From positions 3,876 through 67,875 of the forward strand of contig CAMTWK010000019.1 of the NCBI GenBank assembly GCA_947085425.1: 64,000 nt of DNA. The letters are read 5' to 3'. A program made the translations under genes and the position numbers. The stretch is from UKL13-2 sp947085425 (GTDB lineage Bacteria > Pseudomonadota > Gammaproteobacteria > Burkholderiales > Usitatibacteraceae). Positions 43,640 through 52,513 of this stretch are shown in pieces (positions within the stretch are counted from its first letter, which is position 1; every line of letters begins with the position of its first letter). The notes under the pieces were generated by a model, which saw nothing but the letters and a program-made list of their open reading frames with translations, did not search any database and had not been told where the DNA came from.

Positions 43640-46117
43640 ATGGGCACCTTTATCTCCATAGCTGTTGTTGTGATTGTAATTTGGGCGCTGGCCTATCACG
43701 CGGTTTCCGCGCTGGTGTGGACAGCCGTCGTCGGCGTGATGTTAATCGTTGCCACGGCAACGGGAAGCATTAGCGGTGCGATTGCCGGTGTGATGTGGTT
43801 TTTGTTTTTGGCCGCCGCATTGGTCACCAATATGAAACCGCTTCGGATTAGTATGTTGTCGTCCCCCCTATTTGCGACTTATAAGAAACTTTTGCCGCAG
43901 ATGTCCAGCACTGAACAAGAGGCACTGGAAGCGGGCACAGTCTGGTGGGACGGCGATTTATTTTCCGGCAAACCGGATTGGAACAAATGGCTGAATGTGC
44001 CACGGGCAACACTGACCGCCGAAGAACAGGCGTTTATTGACGGCCCAACCAACCAGTTATGCAGCATGATCGACGAGTGGAAAATCACCCACGAAGATTT
44101 TGATTTGCCGCCGAATGTATGGCAATTCATTAAAGAAAATGGTTTCTTGGGCATGATCATTCCCAAAGAGTATGGCGGCAAAGGGTTTTCCGCCTATGGC
44201 CACAGCCAAACCGTATTAAAAATTTCCACCCGTTCCGCGACGGCGGCCGTATCCGTCATGGTGCCGAATTCTCTGGGCCCGGGCGAATTACTAATGCACT
44301 ACGGCACCAAAGCGCAAAAGGATCACTATTTGCCACGCCTGGCCAAGGGCATCGACATTCCCTGTTTTGCCTTAACCGCACCAGAAGCAGGATCGGACGC
44401 CGCTTCGATGACGGATTGCGGCATTATCTGCAAACAAATGTGGGAAGGGGTCGAGACCATCGGCCTGAGAGTGACTTGGGAAAAGCGCTACATCACGCTT
44501 GGTCCGATCGCGACATTACTTGGCTTGGCATTCAAGGCCTACGACCCGGATAAATTACTGGGCGGTGAAGAAGACTTGGGCATTACCTGTGCGCTCATTC
44601 CAACCAATCATCCGGGTGTGGTCATCGGCCGCCGTCACATGACGTTGAATGCCGCGTTTATGAACGGCCCGAATTCCGGCAATGACGTTTTTATTCCGAT
44701 GGATTGGGTGATCGGTGGACAACCGATGCTGGGGCAAGGCTGGCGCATGTTGATGGAATGTCTGGCAGCAGGTCGCTCTGTCTCGCTGCCCGCACAATCC
44801 ATCGCGGCGGGCAAAGTGGCGAGTTTTACCTCGGGTGCTTATTCGCGTGTTCGCCAACAATTCAAAACACCGATTGGAAAATTTGAAGGCATCGAAGAGC
44901 CATTGGCGCGTATTGCCGCGATGACGTACATTTTGGATGCTGTCCGCACCATCACGGCCGGTGCACTCGATCTCGGTGAAAAGCCTTCCGTGTTGTCGGC
45001 AATTTCCAAGTACCACGCAACCGAACGCATGCGCCAGGTCATCACCGACGCCATGGATATTCACGGCGGCAAAGGCATTTGTATGGGGCCGAATAATTAT
45101 CTGGGACGCGCCTATCAGCAAGTGCCGATTGCCATCACCGTTGAGGGGGCAAATATTTTGACCCGATCGCTGATTATTTTTGGTCAGGGTGCGATTCGTT
45201 GCCATCCGTGGGTGTTGAAAGAAATGAAGGCCGCCCGGTCCAATTCAATTGATGAATTTGATCACGCATTTTGGGAACACATCAAATTCACCATGTCCAA
45301 TACTGCTCGTTCGTTGTGGATGGGCATCACCGGCGGGGTTGGCATGCCGTCCCCGTCATGCCAGGACACAAAACGTTTTTACCAGCAGATGACAAGATTC
45401 TCGTCAGCGTTTGCGTTGCTCGCCGACGTGTCGATGTTTGTTATCGGTGGTTCGCTCAAACGCAAAGAAAAACTTTCTGCGCGCTTGGGCGATGTGCTGT
45501 CGCATTTGTATTTGTCGTCATGTGTGCTGAAATTTTATGATGAGCGCGGTCAGCAAAAAGATGAATTGCCGATTCTCAAATGGGCGCTGTACGATTGTGC
45601 GTTCAAGATTCAGGTGGCAATGGATGGCATCATCAAAAACTTCCCCAATCGTTTTGTCGCATGGTGGTTGCGTCGTCTGGTGTTTCCAAAAGGCATGACG
45701 CTCATTCAGCCGCCCGACCAGCTGGGCCACGAAGTTGCGCGCATCCTCATTACGCCGTGTGCGGCGCGTGATCGTTTGATTCACGGCATGTATTTGCCCA
45801 ATGACGAAAACGACATCATGGGTCAGTTAAAAGCGGCAATGGATGCAGTAGTGGCCGTGGAACCAATTGAGGCAAAAGTACGCGTCGCGCAAAAGGCCGG
45901 ACGTCTCAGCGGCAAATCGATCGACGAAGTTTTTGAAGAGGCAAAAGGCTTGTCGGTGATTTCCGACACCGAGCTGGCGCAGTGGAAACGCGCCCGTGTG
46001 CTGACCAAAGAAGTGGTGCGTGTCGACGACTTCGACAAAAATTTCGGTTTATCAGTTGCGCAATCCACCGTTCAGTCAAAAAAGTCGCCTGCTGAATACG
46101 CGGCAGCTGCTGAATAA
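43640..46117 (+). CDS. fadE: FadE-type membrane acyl-CoA dehydrogenase
   Basis: 825-aa FAD enzyme for the first step of fatty acyl-CoA beta-oxidation. Two N-terminal hydrophobic segments (about residues 4-22 and 27-60) anchor it, as in E. coli FadE (814 aa). The dehydrogenase core follows (about 120-520) with ALTAPEAGSDAASMTD and the ITDAMDIHGGKGICMGPNNYLGR block. A FadE-specific C-terminal domain extends to residue 825. A GAGAGGAA ribosome-binding site precedes ATG 43640. It is the first gene after the regulator, and the thiolase gene follows after 10 bp. Confidence 0.93.
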   Translation: MGTFISIAVVVIVIWALAYHAVSALVWTAVVGVMLIVATATGSISGAIAGVMWFLFLAAALVTNMKPLRISMLSSPLFATYKKLLPQMSSTEQEALEAGTVWWDGDLFSGKPDWNKWLNVPRATLTAEEQAFIDGPTNQLCSMIDEWKITHEDFDLPPNVWQFIKENGFLGMIIPKEYGGKGFSAYGHSQTVLKISTRSATAAVSVMVPNSLGPGELLMHYGTKAQKDHYLPRLAKGIDIPCFALTAPEAGSDAASMTDCGIICKQMWEGVETIGLRVTWEKRYITLGPIATLLGLAFKAYDPDKLLGGEEDLGITCALIPTNHPGVVIGRRHMTLNAAFMNGPNSGNDVFIPMDWVIGGQPMLGQGWRMLMECLAAGRSVSLPAQSIAAGKVASFTSGAYSRVRQQFKTPIGKFEGIEEPLARIAAMTYILDAVRTITAGALDLGEKPSVLSAISKYHATERMRQVITDAMDIHGGKGICMGPNNYLGRAYQQVPIAITVEGANILTRSLIIFGQGAIRCHPWVLKEMKAARSNSIDEFDHAFWEHIKFTMSNTARSLWMGITGGVGMPSPSCQDTKRFYQQMTRFSSAFALLADVSMFVIGGSLKRKEKLSARLGDVLSHLYLSSCVLKFYDERGQQKDELPILKWALYDCAFKIQVAMDGIIKNFPNRFVAWWLRRLVFPKGMTLIQPPDQLGHEVARILITPCAARDRLIHGMYLPNDENDIMGQLKAAMDAVVAVEPIEAKVRVAQKAGRLSGKSIDEVFEEAKGLSVISDTELAQWKRARVLTKEVVRVDDFDKNFGLSVAQSTVQSKKSPAEYAAAAE

Positions 46118-46127
46118 GGAAAGACTC

Positions 46128-47417
46128 ATGAAAAAAGTTTATGTGGTTGACGGCGCACGTACGCCTTTTCTAAAAGCCAAAGGCAAACTGGGCCCGTTTA
46201 GCGGTGGTGATCTGGCGGTGGGTTGCGCGCGCCCTTTGCTCGCAAGGCAATCGTTTGCGCCGACTGATTTTGATGAAGTGATTGTTGGTGCGGCGATGCC
46301 TTCGGCAGACGAAGCCAATATCGGCCGGGTGGTGTCATTGCGGGTGGGTTGTGGCGATAAGGTGCCGGCGTGGACGGTGATGCGCAATTGCGCCTCGGGT
46401 ATGCAGGCACTCGATTCGGCCTACGTCAATATTCTCGCCGGCAAATCCAATTTGGTTTTGGCGGGCGGGACGGACGCAATGAGCCACGCGCCGTTGTTGT
46501 TTGGTCCGGCGATGGTCAATTGGCTGGCGGATTGGTATGCGGCCAAATCATTCGGCCAGCGTGCCGGCGTGGCGCTGAAATTTCGTCCCGCCTACCTCGC
46601 CCCGGTCATCGCCATTCTCAAAGGTCTGACCGACCCGATCGTAAAATTGTCGATGGGACAAACAGCGGAGATTGTCGCCAAACGATTTGGCATCACCCGG
46701 CAAATGATGGATGCGTTTTCTGCTGAGTCACACCTGAAAGTGTTGGCCGGTCGCGCTGCGGGACACTACGACGAAATTGAGCCGCTGATTGACGCCCGGG
46801 GCATCGTATATGCAGAAGACGACGGCGTGCGCACTGATTCAACACCGGAACGATTGGCAAAATTACGCCCGGTCTTTGATAAGACCTACGGCAACGTCAC
46901 CGCCGGCAATTCATCGCAGGTGACCGATGGTGCTGCCATGTTGATTTTGGCGAGTGAAGAAGCCGTCGCCCAATACAATTTAAAACCGTTGGGCGCCATT
47001 ATTGATTCACAGTGGAGTGCGCTTGATCCGGCGGAAATGGGATTGGGGCCGGTGCATGCCATCACACCGATGTTGCAGCGTCATCAACTCAGCCTGAATG
47101 ATCTCGATTGTGTTGAGATCAACGAAGCATTTGCGGCGCAGGCGTTGGCTTGTCTGGCGGCGTGGGAGTCGGAATCCTATTGCAACAAAAAGTTGGGTCT
47201 CGATGATGCCGGTTTTGCAAAACTAGGCAAACTCGATCGCGCCAAATTTAACGTTGACGGTGGGGCCATTGCCGTCGGCCACCCCATTGGCGCATCGGGT
47301 GCGCGGGTGGTGTTGCATGCGCTCAAGACACTTGAACGCACCAACGGTCGATACGCCGCCGCCTCACTCTGTATTGGTGGCGGGCAGGGCGGGGCGATGT
47401 TATTGGAACGGGTGTAA
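46128..47417 (+). CDS. fadI: Acetyl-CoA acyltransferase, FadI-like thiolase
   Basis: Thiolase that cleaves 3-ketoacyl-CoA. The nucleophile Cys is in RNCASGMQALDSAY (about residue 89), the His in AVGHPIGASGARV and the second Cys in SLCIGGGQGG. At 429 aa it is closer to FadI (436) than FadA (387), with an insertion after NLVLAGGTDAMSHAP. It lies 10 bp after fadE, and its partner fadJ-like gene follows. ATG 46128 has AAGGAAAG upstream; the frame runs back into fadE but is not thiolase there. Confidence 0.9.
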   Translation: MKKVYVVDGARTPFLKAKGKLGPFSGGDLAVGCARPLLARQSFAPTDFDEVIVGAAMPSADEANIGRVVSLRVGCGDKVPAWTVMRNCASGMQALDSAYVNILAGKSNLVLAGGTDAMSHAPLLFGPAMVNWLADWYAAKSFGQRAGVALKFRPAYLAPVIAILKGLTDPIVKLSMGQTAEIVAKRFGITRQMMDAFSAESHLKVLAGRAAGHYDEIEPLIDARGIVYAEDDGVRTDSTPERLAKLRPVFDKTYGNVTAGNSSQVTDGAAMLILASEEAVAQYNLKPLGAIIDSQWSALDPAEMGLGPVHAITPMLQRHQLSLNDLDCVEINEAFAAQALACLAAWESESYCNKKLGLDDAGFAKLGKLDRAKFNVDGGAIAVGHPIGASGARVVLHALKTLERTNGRYAAASLCIGGGQGGAMLLERV

Positions 47418-47564
47418 AAATAATCGAAATTTTGCATCGCCTCGTGGCGCCGGTATGAAAAACGAAACCCGCATCCAGGTGCGCTGTTTCAAATATAAAT
47501 GCCCCAAACTCCGCACCGATATTGCACTTTCTAAAACAATTTGATGGCCGCAGGGAAAATAAAA

Positions 47565-49595
47565 ATGCAAAACTGGAAACATTGGCAACTTGCCAACAAC
47601 GACAACAACATCGCTTTCCTCACCTTCAATCGTGCAAAAGCAGACGGCACCGCCGATTCGACCAATACCTTTTCGTCCGAGTCGCTTTGCGAGCTCGGCG
47701 AGATTTGTGTTTTTTTGCGGGCCAACCCGGTCAAGGGATTGGCCATTCTGTCGGCAAAAAATAATGGTTTTGCCGCCGGTGCGGATATAGACGAATTCAC
47801 CGGTTTTACGACGCTTGACGAGGCCGCCGCCATGACCAAACTTGGGTTGGACGTGTTTGATCAAGTGGCTGCATTGCCGTTTCCAACGGTGGCGATGATT
47901 CATGGTTTTTGTATGGGTGGCGGTACCGAGCTGGCGCTGGCGTGTAAATATCGCGTAGCCGATGACGGCCCGAAAACAAAAATGGCATTGCCAGAAGTGA
48001 TGATTGGCATTGTTCCCGGCTGGGGTGGGGCCATGCGCATGCCGAAATTGATTGGTGCCGGCCAGGCACTCGGTCTAATGCTGACCGGACGCGCCGTAAA
48101 TGCCAAAACCGCCAAACGCATGGGTCTGGTTGATGTGATCACACCACGCCGCCACTTCACCAATGCAGCAATGATGTTATTGCAGAAACCGCCAAGCCCG
48201 CATCGCCCGGCGTTAAAAGATGCCATCACCAATTGGCCAATCGTTCGCACATTGGTGGCAAACGCCTCACGCAAACAGGTGGCGAAAAAGGCCAGCCGCG
48301 AACACTACCCGGCACCCTACGCCATCATTGACCTTTGGGAAAAATTCGGCGGCGATCCGCGCAACGTACCCGCTGATCATCAGTCGTCGATGCAAAGTCT
48401 CTTTGCGCATCCGACTGCACGCAACCTGATTCGTATTTTTAAATTACAGGATCGGTTGAAGGCGTTGGGTGCCGGTGAGTCGGGTATTCAACACGTGCAT
48501 GTGGTGGGTGCCGGGGTTATGGGCGGCGACATCGCCGCGTGGTGCGCGTTCAAGGGTTTGACAGTGACTTTGCAGGATTTGGATCATGCGCGCATCGCAC
48601 CTGCAATCAAACGTGCCGCTGCGCTGTACAAGAAAAAACTCAAGGCCCCACATTTGGTGCAGGCAGCCATGGATCGGTTGATCCCGGACGTGAAGGGCGA
48701 TGGTGTTGCCCACTGCGACTTGGTGATCGAGGCGATTGTTGAAAATGCCGACATCAAGAAAAAGTTGTATGCATCGATCGAGCCGCGCTTAAAGGAAAAC
48801 GCAATACTCGCGACCAATACCTCTTCCATTCCATTGCAGGAATTGGCGATTGGTCTGGCCAAGCCGGAGCGGCTGGTTGGCATTCACTTTTTTAATCCGG
48901 TCGCAATGATGATGTTGGTGGAGATTGTCGAGGGCCCACAAACGGCCGCCGAAGTTATGACGCGCGCACAAGCGTTTGTGAAAAAAATCGACAAGTTGCC
49001 GCTGCCGGTCAAGTCTGCGCCGGGATTTTTGGTTAACCGCATTCTCACGCCCTATATGACCGAAGCCCAAGTGATGCTCGAAGAGGGAATTCCGGCCGAA
49101 ACCATTGATGCGGCGGCAAAAGCGTTTGGTATGCCGATGGGGCCGATTGAACTCGCTGATACGGTCGGGCTTGATGTCGGCTTGGCGGTGGGCAAAGAGC
49201 TGGCACGTCCACATTCACCACAGCCGAAGAAAATTCAACAATTGGTTGAAGCGAAAAAATTTGGAAAAAAAACCGGCGAGGGATTCTACAAATGGGTCAA
49301 TGGCCGTCCGCAAAAAGCCAATGGCTCCGGCACGGTGGACCTTGCGCCGCTGTGGATGCGCATGACGCTGCCGGCGGTGAATGAAGCGGTTGCCTGTGTG
49401 CGCGAAGGCATTGTCGCCGATGCCGACCTGTGTGACGCCGGTGTGATTTTTGGCACCGGCTTTGCACCACACCGTGGCGGACCGCTCAATTATTTGCGTG
49501 CGGCAGGCAAAGACAAGCTGCGCGTTGAAATCGAATCACTTCAGTCCAGATTTGGCGCACGTTTTCATGCGGATGCCGGCTGGGATACCGTATAG
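47565..49595 (+). CDS. fadJ: FadJ/FadB-like bifunctional enoyl-CoA hydratase/3-hydroxyacyl-CoA dehydrogenase
   Basis: 676-aa enzyme with the hydratase domain first. GFAAGADIDEF and GFCMGGGTELALA form the crotonase oxyanion region, and LPEVMIGIVPGWGG contains the second catalytic Glu. The NAD-binding dehydrogenase follows (VVGAGVMGGDIAAW, about residue 315), with HFFNPV and a C-terminal helical domain. ATG 47565 has AGGGA 8 bases upstream; ATG 47544 is an alternative. It pairs with the fadI-like gene upstream. The cluster also holds a second, oppositely ordered enzyme at 52.5 kb. Confidence 0.93.
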   Translation: MQNWKHWQLANNDNNIAFLTFNRAKADGTADSTNTFSSESLCELGEICVFLRANPVKGLAILSAKNNGFAAGADIDEFTGFTTLDEAAAMTKLGLDVFDQVAALPFPTVAMIHGFCMGGGTELALACKYRVADDGPKTKMALPEVMIGIVPGWGGAMRMPKLIGAGQALGLMLTGRAVNAKTAKRMGLVDVITPRRHFTNAAMMLLQKPPSPHRPALKDAITNWPIVRTLVANASRKQVAKKASREHYPAPYAIIDLWEKFGGDPRNVPADHQSSMQSLFAHPTARNLIRIFKLQDRLKALGAGESGIQHVHVVGAGVMGGDIAAWCAFKGLTVTLQDLDHARIAPAIKRAAALYKKKLKAPHLVQAAMDRLIPDVKGDGVAHCDLVIEAIVENADIKKKLYASIEPRLKENAILATNTSSIPLQELAIGLAKPERLVGIHFFNPVAMMMLVEIVEGPQTAAEVMTRAQAFVKKIDKLPLPVKSAPGFLVNRILTPYMTEAQVMLEEGIPAETIDAAAKAFGMPMGPIELADTVGLDVGLAVGKELARPHSPQPKKIQQLVEAKKFGKKTGEGFYKWVNGRPQKANGSGTVDLAPLWMRMTLPAVNEAVACVREGIVADADLCDAGVIFGTGFAPHRGGPLNYLRAAGKDKLRVEIESLQSRFGARFHADAGWDTV

Positions 49596-49608
49596 GCAAA
49601 AAATAAAC

Positions 49609-50070
49609 ATGAATCAGGTGCTCGATCTGTGGTCAAAGTTGGCAACCATGCCATTTGGCAAAATCATTTTCTCGAAAATCATTTGCTGGAAAGCGCCGTA
49701 CTTCGGCTCGATCAAACCGGTCTTTGTTGAATTGCGCCCCGGTTTTGCGCGCGTCGCGATGAAAAAACGCCGCGCCGTTCAAAACCATATTCAGACCATT
49801 CACGCGATCGCCTTGTGCAACCTCGCCGAATTTGGTGCCGGTACCATGATGGAAGCGAGCCTGTCAAAAAACATGCGCTGGCTGCCGAAGGGCATGACGG
49901 TGCAATATCTGAAAAAAGCCAGCACCGATGTCGAGGCATTTTGTGTCGCCACGGATATTGTTGATGGTCCGGCGCGTGACGTGGTGGTGTGTGTTGACAT
50001 CAAAGATCAAAAGGGTGATGTGGTGACAAAAGTTGAAATCAATATGTGGGTAAGTCCGCGCAAAAAATAA
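49609..50070 (+). CDS. DUF4442 hotdog-fold protein, putative acyl-CoA thioesterase
   Basis: 153-aa protein of the DUF4442 group in the hotdog thioesterase superfamily. HAIALCNLAEFGAGTMMEASL (about residues 65-85) is the hot-dog helix region, and FVELRPGFARVAMKKRRAVQNHIQTI precedes it. The likely role is hydrolysis or binding of acyl-CoA within the beta-oxidation operon, though catalytic residues cannot be assigned with certainty. It starts 13 bp after fadJ ends. The frame continues into fadJ, but ATG 49609 is the natural start. Confidence 0.8.
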   Translation: MNQVLDLWSKLATMPFGKIIFSKIICWKAPYFGSIKPVFVELRPGFARVAMKKRRAVQNHIQTIHAIALCNLAEFGAGTMMEASLSKNMRWLPKGMTVQYLKKASTDVEAFCVATDIVDGPARDVVVCVDIKDQKGDVVTKVEINMWVSPRKK

Positions 50071-50138
50071 CGGCGGTTCTCCAGTCAAATGCGAAACGCA
50101 AAACCGTTCAAAATCAAAGATGGCAACCAGGGGGTGGA

Positions 50139-51962
50139 ATGACCGAGCCATTCATGTTACAAAACCGCAACGGCACCCGCTACCTCAATATTGAGGATGA
50201 CGCGACCATTGCCGACGTATTCGCTTTGCGTTGCCGCACTTCGCCGAACGCGCCGGCATATCGCGAATTTGACAGTGCGAAACAGGAGTGGCGCGGGTTA
50301 ACCTGGCGGCAGACGGGCGATTTGGTCATGCGTGCGCGCGCGGGTCTGGGTCGTGACCGTCTGCAGCCCGGCGAACGAATTGCCATCATGTTGAAAAACA
50401 GCATCAACTGGGTGGTGTTTGACCAGGCTGCGTATGCCCATGGCATGGTGCCGGTGCCGCTGTTTGTGGATGACCGGCCGGATAACGTCGCCTACATTCT
50501 GCTCAATGCCGATGTCAAAGTGATTGTCATCGACGGTGAGGAGCATTGGAAGCGGCTAAAGGCGGTGCGCGATCAATTGGGCTCGCTGGTGCGAATTATC
50601 AGCGTCAAGCCGATCATGGACGCAGATGAGCCGCGGTTGGTGAGCCTGACCGATTGGTTGCCGGATACGGCGGGTGTTTTCGAAAAGCCGCCGTCAACCG
50701 GCGCGGATCTGGCGACGATTGTTTATACCAGTGGCACCACCGGAAAATCCAAGGGTGTGATGCTTTCACATCGCAATATTTTGTCCAATGTGCAATCTGG
50801 TTTGGCGGTTTACGACGTTTTTCAGAGTGATACATTTTTGTCGTTCTTGCCGTTGTCTCATATGTTTGAGCGCACCTGTGACTACTACCTCAATGTGGTG
50901 TCGGGTGCCTTGATAGTGTTCGCACGATCCATTCCTCAGTTGGCGGAAGATTTTCGTATTGTCCAGCCGACCATCATTTTTTCCGTGCCGCGCATTTACG
51001 AAAAATTTTATGCGGCGATTAATGAGCAACTCAAGAACGCCTCGCCTCTTCGCCGCAGGTTATTTGCATTCGCAGTTGATACCGGCTGGGCAAAATTTGA
51101 ATACGAACATGGTCGCGGTCAATGGCAGCCACGATTTTTGCTGTGGCCGATATTGCAACCGCTGGTCGCACAAAAGTTATTAACGCGCCTTGGCGGCAAA
51201 TTGCGATTGGCTATTTCTGGCGGCGCGGCTCTGTCGCCTTCTGTGGCCAAGGTTTTTATCGGCTTGGGATTGCCACTTTGTCAGGGGTACGGATTGTCGG
51301 AAGCGTCGCCATTGCTGTCGGTGAACCTGATTGATAATAATAATCCGCTGACCATCGGACGCACGGTTCCCGGTGTGGAGTTGCGGGTTGGGGAAAACGA
51401 CGTGTTGTTTGCGCGCGGCCCAAATATCATGCTGGGTTATTGGAACAATCCAGACGCCACCCGTGCGGTGTTGTCCGAAGATGGCTGGCTCAACACCGGA
51501 GATCAGGGCAGGATCGATGCGCAGGGCTTTGTCACCATCACCGGCCGACTCAAGGAAATCATTGTGTTGGGCAATGGTGAGAAGATGCCGCCGGGTGATA
51601 TGGAAATGGCCATTCAACTCGACCCGCTGTTTGAACAGGTATTGATATTTGGCGAAGGCAAGCCGTTTTTGGCGGCACTAGTCGTGCTCAACGATGCCGA
51701 ATGGGTATCGGTGGCCGAGGCGGCGATGATCAACGCGCAATTTGGCAGTGACGGCAAGGCCGAAAAAAAATTGCTGCAACGTATTGCCAAACACGTCAAA
51801 CATTTTCCGGGTTATGCACAGGTGCGCAGGGTTACCGTTGCCAAGGAAAAATGGACCATTGACAGCGGCATGATGACACCAACCATGAAACTCAAGCGCA
51901 ACGAAATTGTCAAAAAATACGCAGGCGCGATTGAGCAAATGTACAAGGGACACGAACTGTGA
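50139..51962 (+). CDS. fadD: Long-chain fatty acid-CoA ligase (FadD/FACL-like)
   Basis: AMP-forming ligase of 607 aa that activates fatty acids to acyl-CoA. The P-loop is IVYTSGTTGKSKGVMLSHRN (about residue 195), followed by GYGLSEASPLLS (motif II) and GWLNTGDQGRID (motif III). ITGRLKEIIVLGNGEKMPP is the hinge and nucleotide-contact region. It is closest in form to eukaryotic-like long-chain ACS rather than E. coli FadD. GGGGGTGGA precedes ATG 50139. Substrate chain length cannot be deduced. Confidence 0.9.
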   Translation: MTEPFMLQNRNGTRYLNIEDDATIADVFALRCRTSPNAPAYREFDSAKQEWRGLTWRQTGDLVMRARAGLGRDRLQPGERIAIMLKNSINWVVFDQAAYAHGMVPVPLFVDDRPDNVAYILLNADVKVIVIDGEEHWKRLKAVRDQLGSLVRIISVKPIMDADEPRLVSLTDWLPDTAGVFEKPPSTGADLATIVYTSGTTGKSKGVMLSHRNILSNVQSGLAVYDVFQSDTFLSFLPLSHMFERTCDYYLNVVSGALIVFARSIPQLAEDFRIVQPTIIFSVPRIYEKFYAAINEQLKNASPLRRRLFAFAVDTGWAKFEYEHGRGQWQPRFLLWPILQPLVAQKLLTRLGGKLRLAISGGAALSPSVAKVFIGLGLPLCQGYGLSEASPLLSVNLIDNNNPLTIGRTVPGVELRVGENDVLFARGPNIMLGYWNNPDATRAVLSEDGWLNTGDQGRIDAQGFVTITGRLKEIIVLGNGEKMPPGDMEMAIQLDPLFEQVLIFGEGKPFLAALVVLNDAEWVSVAEAAMINAQFGSDGKAEKKLLQRIAKHVKHFPGYAQVRRVTVAKEKWTIDSGMMTPTMKLKRNEIVKKYAGAIEQMYKGHEL

Positions 51963-51981
51963 AAGTGGACGGGAAAAAAAT

Positions 51982-52419
51982 ATGAGCACGGACACGCCAA
52001 AATTGAACAACGATGGCTCGGAATACTGCGACATTGTCACCTTGCCGGCAAACCGTATGCCGACCATGCGGGTGATTCCGATGCCGGCCGATACCAACGC
52101 TAACGGAACTATTTTTGGCGGCTGGGTGATGGCGCAGGTTGATTTGGCGGCGAGTGTACCGGCCTCGGAGCGCGCCAAGGGTCGTGTGGTGACGGTGGCG
52201 GTGAATTCGTTTGTGTTTAAAGAGCCGGTGTTTGTCGGTGACCTGGTCAGTTTTTATGCCAAGGTGACAAAAACCGGCCGGACATCGATCAATATTGAGG
52301 TGGAGGTTTACGCGCAGCGCAATCGCTTTGGTTGCGAGGTGGTCAAGGTCACCGAGGCACTGTTGACCTATGTGGCCATTGATGAAAATGGCAAGCCAAG
52401 GGCGTTGGCTGCTCAGTAA
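51982..52419 (+). CDS. Acyl-CoA thioesterase, YciA-like
   Basis: 145-aa hotdog protein. NANGTIFGGWVMAQVDLAAS (about residues 30-50) is the YciA/BFIT signature with the catalytic Asp in QVDLA. VAVNSFVFKEPVFVGDLVSFYAKV follows. It likely relieves build-up of acyl-CoA. It is 19 bp after the ligase gene and on the same strand. A strong inverted repeat separates it from the next gene. Confidence 0.88.
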   Translation: MSTDTPKLNNDGSEYCDIVTLPANRMPTMRVIPMPADTNANGTIFGGWVMAQVDLAASVPASERAKGRVVTVAVNSFVFKEPVFVGDLVSFYAKVTKTGRTSINIEVEVYAQRNRFGCEVVKVTEALLTYVAIDENGKPRALAAQ

Positions 52420-52436
52420 TAAATATCGATTATCGG

Positions 52437-52472
52437 CGCGCTGTTTCAAGCGAATTGCCTTGAAACAGCGCG
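52437..52472. promoter_or_regulatory. 14-bp perfect inverted repeat between the thioesterase and FadN-like genes
   Basis: CGCGCTGTTTCAAG and CTTGAAACAGCGCG enclose 8 bases. The inner halves TTTCAA/TTGAAA are the same as in the PsrA-type site at 42750, but the spacing is 10 rather than 8. It could be a second operator, a terminator-like hairpin (TTTTATTTTT follows about 20 bases later) or an mRNA processing site inside the operon. Confidence 0.55.
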
Positions 52473-52513
52473 TCTAACTTAGAGTTTTATTTTTGAATAA
52501 GCGGGAGAGTGAA

